Shown: piece by piece, positions 21,839-31,330 of the stretch | Layout of the letters: each line of letters starts with the position of its first letter | Position numbering within the stretch: position 1 is the first letter of the stretch | Assembly: GCF_030653815.1 (NCBI RefSeq) | Contig: NZ_JAURYQ010000036.1 | Location: 272,127-336,126 of the forward strand | Direction: 5' to 3' | Length of the DNA: 64,000 nucleotides | Origin: Rhodoferax sp. | GTDB taxonomy: Bacteria; Pseudomonadota; Gammaproteobacteria; Burkholderiales; Burkholderiaceae_C | The notes under the pieces: model-generated | Seen by the model: the letters and a program-made list of their open reading frames with translations, nothing else | Told to the model about the DNA's origin: nothing | Database searches by the model: none | Position numbers and translations under genes: made by a program

Positions 21839-23275
21839 TTACCCGAGCCGCATCACCCGGCCCGGGTTCATGAGGTTGTGAGGGTCCAGCGCCTGTTTAA
21901 TGGCGCGCATGGTGTGCAGGGCCACCGGCGATTTGTAGTGGGTCAGGTGGTCCACTTTGAGGCTACCCACGCCATGTTCGGCAGAAATGGAGCCGCCATG
22001 CGCCAGCACCGCGTCGAACACGATGCTGTTCACGCGCGTCTCCTGCTCAGCTAAAAACACCGCAGCATCCTGGCCTTCAGGGGCTTGCACGTTGTAGTGC
22101 AGGTTGCCGTCGCCCAGGTGACCAAAGTTGACCAGCCGCACACCGGCAATGGCCTGTGCCAGCAGCTTATCGGTACTGGCGACAAAGGCCGCCATGCCAG
22201 ACACCGGCACTGAAATGTCATGCTTGATGTTGAGACCCTCCAGCGCTTGCGCCAGCGGGATGCTTTCGCGAATCTGCCACAGGTTGTGCGCCTGGGTGAG
22301 GTTCTCGGCCACCACGGCGTCGGTCACGCAGCCCTCTTCCAGGGCGGCTTCGAGCAAGCCCTCCAACTGGGCTCGGGCATGGGCCTCGGATTCAGCATCG
22401 GCGTTTTCCAGCAGCACGCAAAAGGCGCTGCTCTGGTACAGCGGCACGCGCAGATTCGCAAAGTGCCGGGCCACCAGGCTCAGGGCAAATTGGCCCATCA
22501 TCTCGAAGCCGGTCAGGCTGGCGCTCAGGTGCTGCTGCGCCAGCCCCAGCAGTTGCACCGCCGCCTCAACCGAGGGCACGGCAGCCCACGCGGTGAGTTG
22601 CGCTTTGGGTTGCGGATAGAGCTTGAGCGTGGCGGCGGTGATGATGCCCAGCGTGCCTTCGGCGCCGATGTAGAGATTTTTCAGGTCGTAGCCGGTGTTG
22701 TCCTTGCGCAGGCCGCTCAGGCCCGGCCAAATATCGCCTTGCGGCGTCACGACCTCCAGCCCCAGGCACAGGTCGCGCGCATTGCCAAAGCGCAGCACCT
22801 GGGTGCCGCCGGCGTTGGTGCCCAGATTGCCGCCAATGGTGCACGAGCCCTCGGCCGCCAGACTGAGCGGAAACCAAAAACCTGCTGCCTCGGCCTGTTC
22901 TTGCACCGTTTGCAAGATGCAACCGGCTTCCACCGTCAGGGTCAGGTTGGCCGCATCAATATGGCGCACCGCGTTCAGGCGCTGCAGGCTCAGCACGATT
23001 TGTCGGCCCGTGTCGTCGGGGGTTGATCCCACCACCAGTCCGGTGTTGCCACCTTGCGGCACGATGCTCAAGCCGCTGTCCGGGTACTGCGTCAAATAAT
23101 CTGCGCAGGCCTTCACCACTTGTGCCACCTCGTCGGTACTGGCCGGGCGCACCACGGCCAGGGCCTTGCCCGAGCTGCGTTTGCGCCAATCCTGGGTCCA
23201 GGCGCTGAGGTCGCCTTCGGTCAGCACATGGGCGGCACCGACGATGGCTTTGAGTTCAGAGAGCAGGGTTTGCAT
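21839..23275 (-). CDS. FAD-binding oxidase (GlcD/D-2-hydroxyacid dehydrogenase family)
   Basis: IVPQGGNTGLVVGSTP FAD-binding motif; GHLGDGNLHYNV; SAEHGVG. Confidence 0.88.
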   Translation of the reverse strand: MQTLLSELKAIVGAAHVLTEGDLSAWTQDWRKRSSGKALAVVRPASTDEVAQVVKACADYLTQYPDSGLSIVPQGGNTGLVVGSTPDDTGRQIVLSLQRLNAVRHIDAANLTLTVEAGCILQTVQEQAEAAGFWFPLSLAAEGSCTIGGNLGTNAGGTQVLRFGNARDLCLGLEVVTPQGDIWPGLSGLRKDNTGYDLKNLYIGAEGTLGIITAATLKLYPQPKAQLTAWAAVPSVEAAVQLLGLAQQHLSASLTGFEMMGQFALSLVARHFANLRVPLYQSSAFCVLLENADAESEAHARAQLEGLLEAALEEGCVTDAVVAENLTQAHNLWQIRESIPLAQALEGLNIKHDISVPVSGMAAFVASTDKLLAQAIAGVRLVNFGHLGDGNLHYNVQAPEGQDAAVFLAEQETRVNSIVFDAVLAHGGSISAEHGVGSLKVDHLTHYKSPVALHTMRAIKQALDPHNLMNPGRVMRLG

Positions 23276-23672
23276 GGCTGGCTGCCGTGGCGGCGTTTTT
23301 CAAGCGCAAGCGCACATGCAGCGCGCAGGCGGTAAAGAGGGTGAGGCAAAGAAAGACTTCCACCATCGCGAGATAGTTGCCGGGTGGCTTGTCGCTGTAG
23401 GCGCGCACTGCGCCTTCGGTGAAGTACAGCCACACCAGCAGGCTGACCCAGCGGTAGGTGTACATGCGGTTTTTCAGCAAGCCCGCCAGCGGCAGGCACA
23501 GCGGCAGCACCTTGAGCGCCAGCCAGGAGCCGCCCGGACGCAGCGGCGCCAGCAGCAGTTCCCAGGCCAGGCCCAGCACAATGAGGCCCAGCAGGCTGCC
23601 CACCGCCAGAATTCGGGTCAGGGCCACGCTGGGGGTGGCAGATGTTGGGGGAGCGTTGGGAATCGTGTTCAT
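23256..23672 (-). CDS. DUF2069 family membrane protein
   Basis: Four hydrophobic segments; RMYTYRWVSLLVWLYFTEGAVRAYSD. Confidence 0.8.
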   Translation of the reverse strand: MNTIPNAPPTSATPSVALTRILAVGSLLGLIVLGLAWELLLAPLRPGGSWLALKVLPLCLPLAGLLKNRMYTYRWVSLLVWLYFTEGAVRAYSDKPPGNYLAMVEVFLCLTLFTACALHVRLRLKNAATAASHANPAL

Positions 23673-23693
23673 GACGGTGGCATCATAGCGGCC

Positions 23694-24932
23694 ATGAGCT
23701 TAACCCCCACAACACGCATGAGCTGGCCCCAGAGGCTGGATGTCTTTTTAAGCGACCTGTCCAATTTTCCCTGGAAAAACACCGCTTACACCTTGCGTGA
23801 GCGCTTTCGGGAAGATCGTTTGGGGCTCACTGCCAGCAGCCTGACCTTTACCACCACGATTGCGCTGGTGCCGCTGGTCACGGTGTTGCTGGCCGTGTTC
23901 ACCGCGTTCCCGATGTTTGCCAAGTTCCAGGGCGTGCTGCAGCAGTGGTTGATCGAGAGCCTGATTCCAGACACCATCGCGCGCCAGGTGTTGGGCTACC
24001 TGACGCAGTTCGCCGGCAAGGCGAGCAAGCTTGGCGGCGTCGGCCTGGCGGTGCTGTTCATCACCGCGCTGGCGCTGATTTTGACCATCGACCGCACCCT
24101 GAACGCCATCTGGCGGGTGCGCAAGCCACGCCCGCTGGGGCAACGGGTGCTGGTGTACTGGGCGGTGATGACACTCGGGCCCATCTTGCTGGCGTTGAGC
24201 CTGAGCCTGACGTCTTATGCCTTGTCGGCTTCCAAAGGCCTGGTGGGGGGCTTGCCGGGCGGCCTTGAACTGCTGCTGGACAGCCTGCAATTTGTGTTGC
24301 TGGCTTGGGGCATGGCCGCGCTGTACCGCTATGTTCCCAACACCCATGTGCGCTGGTCCCACGCCTGGGTGGGTGGCCTGTTTGTTTCGGTGGGCTTTGA
24401 AGCGGCCAAAAAACTGCTGGTCCTTTACCTGGGCCAGGTGCCGACCTATTCGGTGCTGTACGGCGCCTTTGCCACGCTGCCCATCATGTTGATCTGGATT
24501 TATGTCGGCTGGGTCATTGTGCTGCTGGGCGCGGTCATTGCCGCCTACTTGCCCAGCTTGCTCAGTGGCGTGCAGCGCCGTGCCACGGCCCAGGGCTGGC
24601 AGTTTTTGCTGGCCATTGAGGTGCTGCAGCAGTTGGCACCCTTGCGGGACGCCCCGGCCAGGGGATTGACCATGACCGGGTTGACGCAGTTGCTCAAGGT
24701 CGACGCCCTGCAACTCGAGCCTGTGCTGGAGACGCTGGTGGAACTGGACTGGATCGGTGAGTTGCAGGAGGAAGGTGCCGACGACGAGGCGCGCTACGTG
24801 CTGCTGGCCGACCCCGACAGCACGCCGCTGCAGGCCTTGTTGCACGCCTTGCTGCTGCCCTGCGAGCCCAGCACCCTGCATTTATGGGAAAACGGACGCT
24901 GGCAGGAATTGACGCTGCGTCAGGCGCTGTGA
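23694..24932 (+). CDS. YihY family inner membrane protein
   Basis: LTASSLTFTTTIALVPLVTVLLAVFTAFPMF; TLPIMLIWIYVGWVIVLLGAVIAAYLP. ORF-track start at 23166 is too far upstream. Confidence 0.88.
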   Translation: MSLTPTTRMSWPQRLDVFLSDLSNFPWKNTAYTLRERFREDRLGLTASSLTFTTTIALVPLVTVLLAVFTAFPMFAKFQGVLQQWLIESLIPDTIARQVLGYLTQFAGKASKLGGVGLAVLFITALALILTIDRTLNAIWRVRKPRPLGQRVLVYWAVMTLGPILLALSLSLTSYALSASKGLVGGLPGGLELLLDSLQFVLLAWGMAALYRYVPNTHVRWSHAWVGGLFVSVGFEAAKKLLVLYLGQVPTYSVLYGAFATLPIMLIWIYVGWVIVLLGAVIAAYLPSLLSGVQRRATAQGWQFLLAIEVLQQLAPLRDAPARGLTMTGLTQLLKVDALQLEPVLETLVELDWIGELQEEGADDEARYVLLADPDSTPLQALLHALLLPCEPSTLHLWENGRWQELTLRQAL

Positions 24933-25005
24933 CGCACCTGGAAATTCTCGCTGCCGAATGTTGGAAAATCGGTTCCTTTCATTTTGATATCCAAAGAAGT
25001 ACCTC

Positions 25006-25254
25006 ATGACCGACATCCCACAAAAGCCTGAACTGCCCGATCACCTGTCCACCGACGCGCGCAGCCCGCATCACCTGGCTGCCGTGTTTGAGCACGACAT
25101 TGGCATCCGGCTCAACGACAAGGAATTGTTCAATGTGGACGAATACTGCGTCAGCGAAGGCTGGGTCAAGGTGCCTGCCGGCAAGACGCGCGACCGCAAG
25201 GGCAACCCGCTGCTGATCAAGCTCAAGGGCAAGGTCGAGGCGTTTTACAAGTGA
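25006..25254 (+). CDS. DUF3297 family protein
   Basis: 82 aa, LPDHLSTDARSPHHLAAVFEHDIGIRLNDKELFNVDEYCVSEGWVKVPAGKTRDRKGNPL. Confidence 0.8.
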   Translation: MTDIPQKPELPDHLSTDARSPHHLAAVFEHDIGIRLNDKELFNVDEYCVSEGWVKVPAGKTRDRKGNPLLIKLKGKVEAFYK

Positions 25255-25402
25255 CATGAAAATGCGCAGGCCGTGATCCCACCGGTCGGCTGAAAGGGCG
25301 CTACATCGGTCTCAACAGTCGCTTTGAAATCACGGCGCTGCGCGATGCCTTGGACATCATCATCGCAGCCACTGACCTGTGGCCGGCATCAAGGAGCGAA
25401 AG

Positions 25403-27340
25403 TCACGGTACTTCAATCGCCATCGGCGATTGGGTTCGCGCAAAGGCCATCGCCGAGTCCAGCACTTTCAAGAACTCCTTTACCTTGAAAGGTTTTGTAA
25501 GATACTGGAAAAATCCGGCAGACAAACCCTTGAGGATATGCTCAGACATGGCATTGGCACTGATGGCCAAGACGGGAATGTGCTTGGTCAGCGGATCCTG
25601 GCGCAATATCTTCAGCACCTCCACGCCGCTCAGACCTGGGAGGTTGATGTCCATCAAAATGACCCTTGGAAGGTGGGTGCGTGCCATTTCTATGCCCTGA
25701 ATTCCATTGCTGGCCCTCAGCAATTGAATGTTGGGACGAGCGGCAAGGATTTGCTCCACCAGTTCCATATTGGCCGGGTTGTCTTCCACATACATCACGA
25801 TGCAAGGCGATTGGTTCAGCGCGGCATTGGCGGGGTCCATATCCACATGAACCTGCTCTGCGTCCGCACGTTGCGCCTGTGTCCGGGTGAGATCGACCCA
25901 GAACACACTGCCAACATCAACCGTACTTTGTACGCCGATTTTGCCGCCCATCATTTCAGTCAGGCGCTTTGCAACCACCAAACCGAGACCGGTTCCTTCG
26001 ATCATGCCGCCTTCCTGGCCAAGTCGATTGAAGGGCTCAAATAGATGGGAAAGCTTTTCGGGCGACAAACCTTGCCCGGTATCCCGAACGTTGACTCGCA
26101 AAACTTCGGGTATCGTGTCGTCAATGGTCACATCGACGGTTCCACCAGGGTGGTTGTATTTAATGGCGTTGGTTAGCAAGTTGACGATCAACTGTTTGAG
26201 GCGCACCGCGTCCGCAATGACCAGAAACGGACTGGTGAACTGCGCGAAATTGACGTCGATGCCGCTTGTTTGAACTTGTGGTTCGATCATGCGTTGACAA
26301 TCCAGTAATACTTCGGTGAGCGACAGCGGTTCGAGCGACAAGGCATTCTGGCCCGACTCGATCAAGGACAGATCCAGAATTTCGTTCACGAGGGTCAGCA
26401 GATACCAACCCCCGCGCAGAATTTGATCAATTCTGCTTTGTTGAGCTGATGTAAGTGCAGGCGTACTCGATTCCAGCAATTGGGCAAATCCCAGGACAGA
26501 ATTAAGGGGGGAGCGCAGTTCATGGCTCATGCTGGATAGAAAATCGGATTTCGCCCGATTGGCCATTTCCGCGACTTTTCTGGCGTTTTCGAGTTCCAGA
26601 TTTCTTTCCTCCAGAGACCGATCCAGAAGTTTGCGCTCGGAAATATTGGACAGGACGACGCGATGCAGCGACGCGCCATCGGCATTCTGCGCGATGGATG
26701 CCTCCAGATGGGCCCAGAACGGCGTGCCGTCATGAGCCTTCATTCGCAATTCGCACCATTGCGTCAGACCGGAGTCAACAAGTTTGTCGCGATGTTGGTG
26801 ATAGATGTCCTGGTCTTCATGGACGACGAAGCGACTGAAAGCTTGCTGAATCAGGTCGCTTCGGGCCACACCGAGCAGCTTCGCCGCCGTCAGGTTGACC
26901 TCCAGGATCAAGCCCTGCTCACTCAAAGTGCAATAGCCCACGGGCGCCAAATCATAGAGATCACAATAGCGCGCACGCTCGTCGTCCAGCGCGAGCTGTG
27001 CATGACGTAGCTTTTCATTTTGCAACTCCAACTCAGCCTGATGCACGCGCAGCCCGTGAAGCAGTCGTCGCGCAACGTCAGGGGCAATGGTCTGCCGACG
27101 TTCAGGCGCCTCAGCCCATTTGCCTTTTGCGGTAGCACATAGCCGTTGTCTCGATGCGATTGCGGTGCGTCGGCTCAGTTTTCCACTTAGCATTTTGCTC
27201 TCCACAGATTGACTAGGATCAATGCCCTTCCGCTTCGGGGTGGCCGGCTCTGCCTTGGTTGGGCGTGGCGCTCTGGGACTGATTGATGACAAACGGCGCT
27301 GACCGTATGAGCTCCATTGGAGCGCGCACCTTAACACCAA
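25403..27340 (-). CDS. PAS-containing hybrid sensor histidine kinase with C-terminal REC domain; no obvious TM segments
   Basis: PAS; FLSSMSHELRSPLNSVLGFAQLL HisKA; NLLTNAIKYN and GTGLGLVVAKRL; REC with VMYVEDNPAN and ILMDINLPG. True start may be downstream of 27340. Confidence 0.88.
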   Translation of the reverse strand: MVLRCALQWSSYGQRRLSSISPRAPRPTKAEPATPKRKGIDPSQSVESKMLSGKLSRRTAIASRQRLCATAKGKWAEAPERRQTIAPDVARRLLHGLRVHQAELELQNEKLRHAQLALDDERARYCDLYDLAPVGYCTLSEQGLILEVNLTAAKLLGVARSDLIQQAFSRFVVHEDQDIYHQHRDKLVDSGLTQWCELRMKAHDGTPFWAHLEASIAQNADGASLHRVVLSNISERKLLDRSLEERNLELENARKVAEMANRAKSDFLSSMSHELRSPLNSVLGFAQLLESSTPALTSAQQSRIDQILRGGWYLLTLVNEILDLSLIESGQNALSLEPLSLTEVLLDCQRMIEPQVQTSGIDVNFAQFTSPFLVIADAVRLKQLIVNLLTNAIKYNHPGGTVDVTIDDTIPEVLRVNVRDTGQGLSPEKLSHLFEPFNRLGQEGGMIEGTGLGLVVAKRLTEMMGGKIGVQSTVDVGSVFWVDLTRTQAQRADAEQVHVDMDPANAALNQSPCIVMYVEDNPANMELVEQILAARPNIQLLRASNGIQGIEMARTHLPRVILMDINLPGLSGVEVLKILRQDPLTKHIPVLAISANAMSEHILKGLSAGFFQYLTKPFKVKEFLKVLDSAMAFARTQSPMAIEVP

Positions 27341-27436
27341 GATCGCTCGTCAACTTGTGAATTGTCAAACAAACAACAAAATTTGACACGTAGATTCAGG
27401 TTCATCATGGAGCCTGGAATCTTTTGTGATTCCTCC

Positions 27437-28255
27437 TCACCCCATTTCGTGCTTGGTCAAAAACCCGCGCAACGCCGCCAGCATCTCCTCAGGCGTTTCA
27501 TTCATCTGCTGGTGTCCACCAGGCAAATAGACCACCCGGCCATCGCGGGCCAGTTTGATCAACGCTTGGGCCGCTTTGGGCGGCGTCATCTGGTCCAGCT
27601 GGCCCAGTACGAAAAGCACCGGGCAAGTGACCCGGGCCATGGCCTGCAGGCCATTCTGGTAGCTGTCGCAGGCTTTGAAGCCGGTGTAAAACACGTTGCT
27701 CTTTGAATTGCTCGCGATGACCCGCCGGCCCAGCGCCATCGACGCGCCATAAACCCAGGTGCCCGGCCCCAGGGCCGAGGGCGGTGGCGCCAGCGTGGAA
27801 CGTGAAAACACATTGACCATTTCCAGCGCCTTCATCGGCGCACTGACGGAAGCCTCCAACAGGGCAGGGGACACGCGCATGGGGAAGGCAATGCCCACCA
27901 ACACCAGCTGGCTCACGCGCTGCGGTGCTTGGGCCGCCGCCTCCAGCGCAATCAGCGCGCCAAAGCTGTGGCCGACCAGCGCGGCTTGCGCCAGTCCTGC
28001 CGCGTCCATCAGCGCGAGCACAAAGTCGGCGGCCTCTTCCACAGTGGCCGGTGGCTCGCCGCCGCTTCGGCAATGGCCGGGCAGATCCAGCGCCAGCACA
28101 TTCCAGCCGTGGTGCGCCAGGTAGCGTGTTTGCAGGATCCAGACGCTGTGGTCATTGAGTACGCCGTGGATGAAGATGGCGGTGGGTTGGGCGGCATCGA
28201 AGGCTTTGCCGCCGGTGTAGCAGTAAGTGGGTGTGCCGTTGACGTTGAAGATCAT
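27437..28255 (-). CDS. Alpha/beta hydrolase
   Basis: IFIHGVLNDHSVW, LVGHSFGALIALEAA, GGHQQMNE. Confidence 0.9.
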   Translation of the reverse strand: MIFNVNGTPTYCYTGGKAFDAAQPTAIFIHGVLNDHSVWILQTRYLAHHGWNVLALDLPGHCRSGGEPPATVEEAADFVLALMDAAGLAQAALVGHSFGALIALEAAAQAPQRVSQLVLVGIAFPMRVSPALLEASVSAPMKALEMVNVFSRSTLAPPPSALGPGTWVYGASMALGRRVIASNSKSNVFYTGFKACDSYQNGLQAMARVTCPVLFVLGQLDQMTPPKAAQALIKLARDGRVVYLPGGHQQMNETPEEMLAALRGFLTKHEMG

Positions 28256-29550
28256 GCTGCTTTCTCCGCGGTTTTCAAGGCACGTTTCAGGTCGTCAATC
28301 AGATCATCCGGGTCTTCCAGGCCAATGCTCAGGCGGATCGTGCCCTGCGTGATGCCGCCCGCTGCCAGCGCTGCGTCATCCATGCGGAAGTGGGTGGTGC
28401 TGGCCGGGTGAATCACCAGGCTGCGGCAGTCGCCCACATTGGCCAGGTGGCTGAACAGTTTGAGACCTTCCACAAACGCCTTGCCTTGGTTGCGGCTGCC
28501 TTTGAGGTCGAAACTGAACACCGAGCCCGCACCGCGTGGCAGCAGCTTTGCGGCAAGCGCGTGGCTGGGGTGGCTGGGCAGCATGGGGTGGCCGACCCGC
28601 GCCACCAAGGCTTGGCTGGCCAAAAATTCGACCACTTTCTGGGTGTTGCTCATGTGGCGGGCCATGCGCAGCGGCAGCGTTTCCATGCCTTGCAAGATGA
28701 GCCAGGCCGAATGCGGGCTAAGGCAGGCGCCAAAGTCGCGCAGGCCTTCACGTCGCGCCCGCAGCAAGAACGCGCCCACGGTGGACTCTTCGGAAAACAC
28801 CATGTTGTGAAAACCGTCGTAGGGCTGGCACAGCTCGGGGAATTGGCCTGAGGCGTCCCAGTCAAAACTGCCGCCATCCACCACCAGCCCGCCGATCACG
28901 GTGCCGTGCCCGCTAAGGAACTTGGTGGCCGAGTGGTAGATCAGGTCGGCGCCGTGCTCGAACGGCTTCATGAGCCAGGGCGTGGTCAGGGTTGCGTCGA
29001 CCAGCAGCGGCACGCCGGCCTCATGGGCTATTGCCGAGACCGTGGGGATGTCGAGCACGTCAAGCCCCGGGTTGCCCACGGCCTCGCCAAAGAAGAGCCG
29101 GGTGTTGGGCCGCACGGCGGCGCGCCAGCCGTCGACGTCGCCGGGCTTGACAAAGGTGGTGTCGATGCCAAAGCGGCGCAGCGTGTAGTGCAGCAGGTTC
29201 TGGCTGCCGCCATACAGCGCGGTGCTGGCCACGATGTGGCTGCCAGCGCCCATCAGCGTCGCGATGCTCAGGTGTAGCGCGGCCTGGCCGCTGGCCACGG
29301 CTATGGCGCCAATGCCGCCTTCCAGGGCGCTGATGCGCTGCTCCAGCACCGCGTTGGTCGGGTTGCTGATGCGGCTATAGACATGGCCGGCGCGCTCCAG
29401 GTTGAACAGCGACTGGGCGTGGTCGCTGGACTCGAAAACAAACGAGGTGGTCAGGTAAATGGGCAGCGCGCGGGCGCCGGTGGCGGGGTCGGGCGCTGCG
29501 CCCGCGTGCAGGGCGAGGGTGTCAAAACCTGGGTCGGAATAACCGGGCAT
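28252..29550 (-). CDS. PLP-dependent O-acyl-homoserine sulfhydrylase (Cys/Met metabolism family)
   Basis: FDTLALHAGAAPDPATGARALPIYLTTSFVF; SATKFLSGHGTVIGG. Confidence 0.88.
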   Translation of the reverse strand: MPGYSDPGFDTLALHAGAAPDPATGARALPIYLTTSFVFESSDHAQSLFNLERAGHVYSRISNPTNAVLEQRISALEGGIGAIAVASGQAALHLSIATLMGAGSHIVASTALYGGSQNLLHYTLRRFGIDTTFVKPGDVDGWRAAVRPNTRLFFGEAVGNPGLDVLDIPTVSAIAHEAGVPLLVDATLTTPWLMKPFEHGADLIYHSATKFLSGHGTVIGGLVVDGGSFDWDASGQFPELCQPYDGFHNMVFSEESTVGAFLLRARREGLRDFGACLSPHSAWLILQGMETLPLRMARHMSNTQKVVEFLASQALVARVGHPMLPSHPSHALAAKLLPRGAGSVFSFDLKGSRNQGKAFVEGLKLFSHLANVGDCRSLVIHPASTTHFRMDDAALAAGGITQGTIRLSIGLEDPDDLIDDLKRALKTAEKAA

Positions 29551-29704
29551 GGGAACCTTTCAGGGTAACAAGGGGTTTGCCACCGCAATTTTTGAACAAA
29601 TAACCGCAAGCTGATGGAAATCACTGATGGCGACGACTGAATTGTGGGCTATATTTCAGTTAACTTAGTCGGTCAACTGTGACCTATCCAACACGAGGAG
29701 CACC

Positions 29705-30169
29705 ATGAAAGTCAGTGATATCTTGCGCATCAAGGGCAGTACGCTTTACACGGTTACACCTGAAGAGCCCCTGGTCAGCGCGCTCAAGCTCATGGCGGAA
29801 CGTGACATTGGTTCGCTGGTGGTCATGGACCACGGTGACTTGGTGGGCATGCTCACGGTGCGCGAACTGACTCAGGTGCTGGTGAAAACCGGCGGGGTGA
29901 TCGACAAGACCATTGTGCGTACCGCCATGGACGACCACCCCCTGACCTGTACCATGGAAACCGACATGGACGAAGTGCGCCGCATGATGCTGGACCGCCA
30001 CGCGCGCTACATGCCGGTCATGAACAAGAAAATGCTGATGGGTGTGATCAGTTTTCATGACGTGGCCCGCGCTGTGGTGGACAGCCAGAACTTTGAGAAC
30101 AAGATGCTCAAGGCCTACATTCACGACTGGCCCGAAGGCCAGGCGCCTGACGACGCGCCCAAGCTGTAA
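29705..30169 (+). CDS. CBS domain-containing protein
   Basis: Two CBS motifs (RDIGSLVVMDHGDLVGMLTVREL; RHARYMPVMNKKMLMGVISFHDVAR). Confidence 0.9.
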   Translation: MKVSDILRIKGSTLYTVTPEEPLVSALKLMAERDIGSLVVMDHGDLVGMLTVRELTQVLVKTGGVIDKTIVRTAMDDHPLTCTMETDMDEVRRMMLDRHARYMPVMNKKMLMGVISFHDVARAVVDSQNFENKMLKAYIHDWPEGQAPDDAPKL

Positions 30170-30222
30170 TTCTTGCCCTGATGCGCCCGGGTTCGGGCCC
30201 CGCTCTGGGATAATCGCGCCCC

Positions 30223-31317
30223 ATGAGCGGCAATACCTTTGGAAATTTATTCGCAGTCACCAACTTTGGTGAATCCCACGGCCCGGCCATTGGCTGCGTG
30301 ATCGACGGCTGCCCGCCAGGGCTGGCGCTGTCCGAGGCTGACATCCAGCCCGACCTGGACCGGCGCCGGCCGGGCACCAGCAAGTTCGTCACCCAGCGCA
30401 ACGAGCCCGATGCGGTGCAGATTTTGTCGGGCGTGTATGAGGGTAAAACCACCGGCACGCCAATTTGCCTGCTGATCAAAAACACCGACCAGCGCAGCAA
30501 GGACTATGGCAATATCGTCCAGACCTTTCGCCCCGGCCACGCCGACTACAGCTATTTTCAGAAATACGGCATTCGCGACCCACGCGGCGGTGGCCGCTCC
30601 AGTGCGCGCCTGACGGCGCCCATGGTGGCGGCCGGCGCGGTGGCCAAGAAATGGCTGTTTGAGAAATACGGCACTGTGTTTCGCGGCTGCATGACGCAAG
30701 TTGGCGAATTGCCGATTGCCTTTGAGTCGTGGGAGCATGTGCCCAACAACCCGTTTTTTGCGCCAGTGGCCGATGTCTCAGCGCTTGAAGCCTACATGAG
30801 TGAATTGCGCAAGGGCGGCGATTCGTGTGGTGCACGGCTGCGCGTGTCGGCGTCGAACGTGCCGGTGGGCTTGGGTGAGCCGCTGTTCGACAAGATGGAC
30901 GCTGACATTGCTTACGCCATGATGGGCGTCAATGCCGTCAAGGGCGTGGAAATTGGCGCCGGTTTTGCCAGTGTGACGCAACGTGGCAGCATGCACGGTG
31001 ATTCGCTATCCCCCCTGGGTTTCATGGGCAACAACGCCGGTGGTGTGCTCGGTGGCATCACCAGCGGGCAGGACCTGGAGGTGTCGGTGGCGATCAAGCC
31101 GACCAGTTCCATCTTGACGCCGCGCACCTCGATCGACATGGCGGGCCAGCCCACCGAAGTGGTCACCAAGGGCCGCCACGACCCCTGCGTGGGTATTCGC
31201 GCCACACCCATCCTGGAAGCCATGCTGGCGTTGGTGGTGATGGAGCACGCGTTGCGCCAGCGCGCCCAGTGCGGTGATGTGCGGCCCGGGCTGGCCCCCA
31301 TTGCAGCGCAGGCCTGA
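30223..31317 (+). CDS. aroC: Chorismate synthase
   Basis: [60 protein letters not shown]. Confidence 0.97.
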   Translation: MSGNTFGNLFAVTNFGESHGPAIGCVIDGCPPGLALSEADIQPDLDRRRPGTSKFVTQRNEPDAVQILSGVYEGKTTGTPICLLIKNTDQRSKDYGNIVQTFRPGHADYSYFQKYGIRDPRGGGRSSARLTAPMVAAGAVAKKWLFEKYGTVFRGCMTQVGELPIAFESWEHVPNNPFFAPVADVSALEAYMSELRKGGDSCGARLRVSASNVPVGLGEPLFDKMDADIAYAMMGVNAVKGVEIGAGFASVTQRGSMHGDSLSPLGFMGNNAGGVLGGITSGQDLEVSVAIKPTSSILTPRTSIDMAGQPTEVVTKGRHDPCVGIRATPILEAMLALVVMEHALRQRAQCGDVRPGLAPIAAQA

Positions 31318-31330
31318 GTTGACACACGCC

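Noticed and set aside
27305-27330. GCTCCATTGGAGC palindrome near the kinase start
   Set aside because: Short, 1-nt centre, no repeat or regulator context
29551-29704. SAM/SAH riboswitch upstream of the homoserine sulfhydrylase gene
   Set aside because: No recognisable SAM-I, SAM-II or SAH core; two TTGCGGT copies noted but not sufficient
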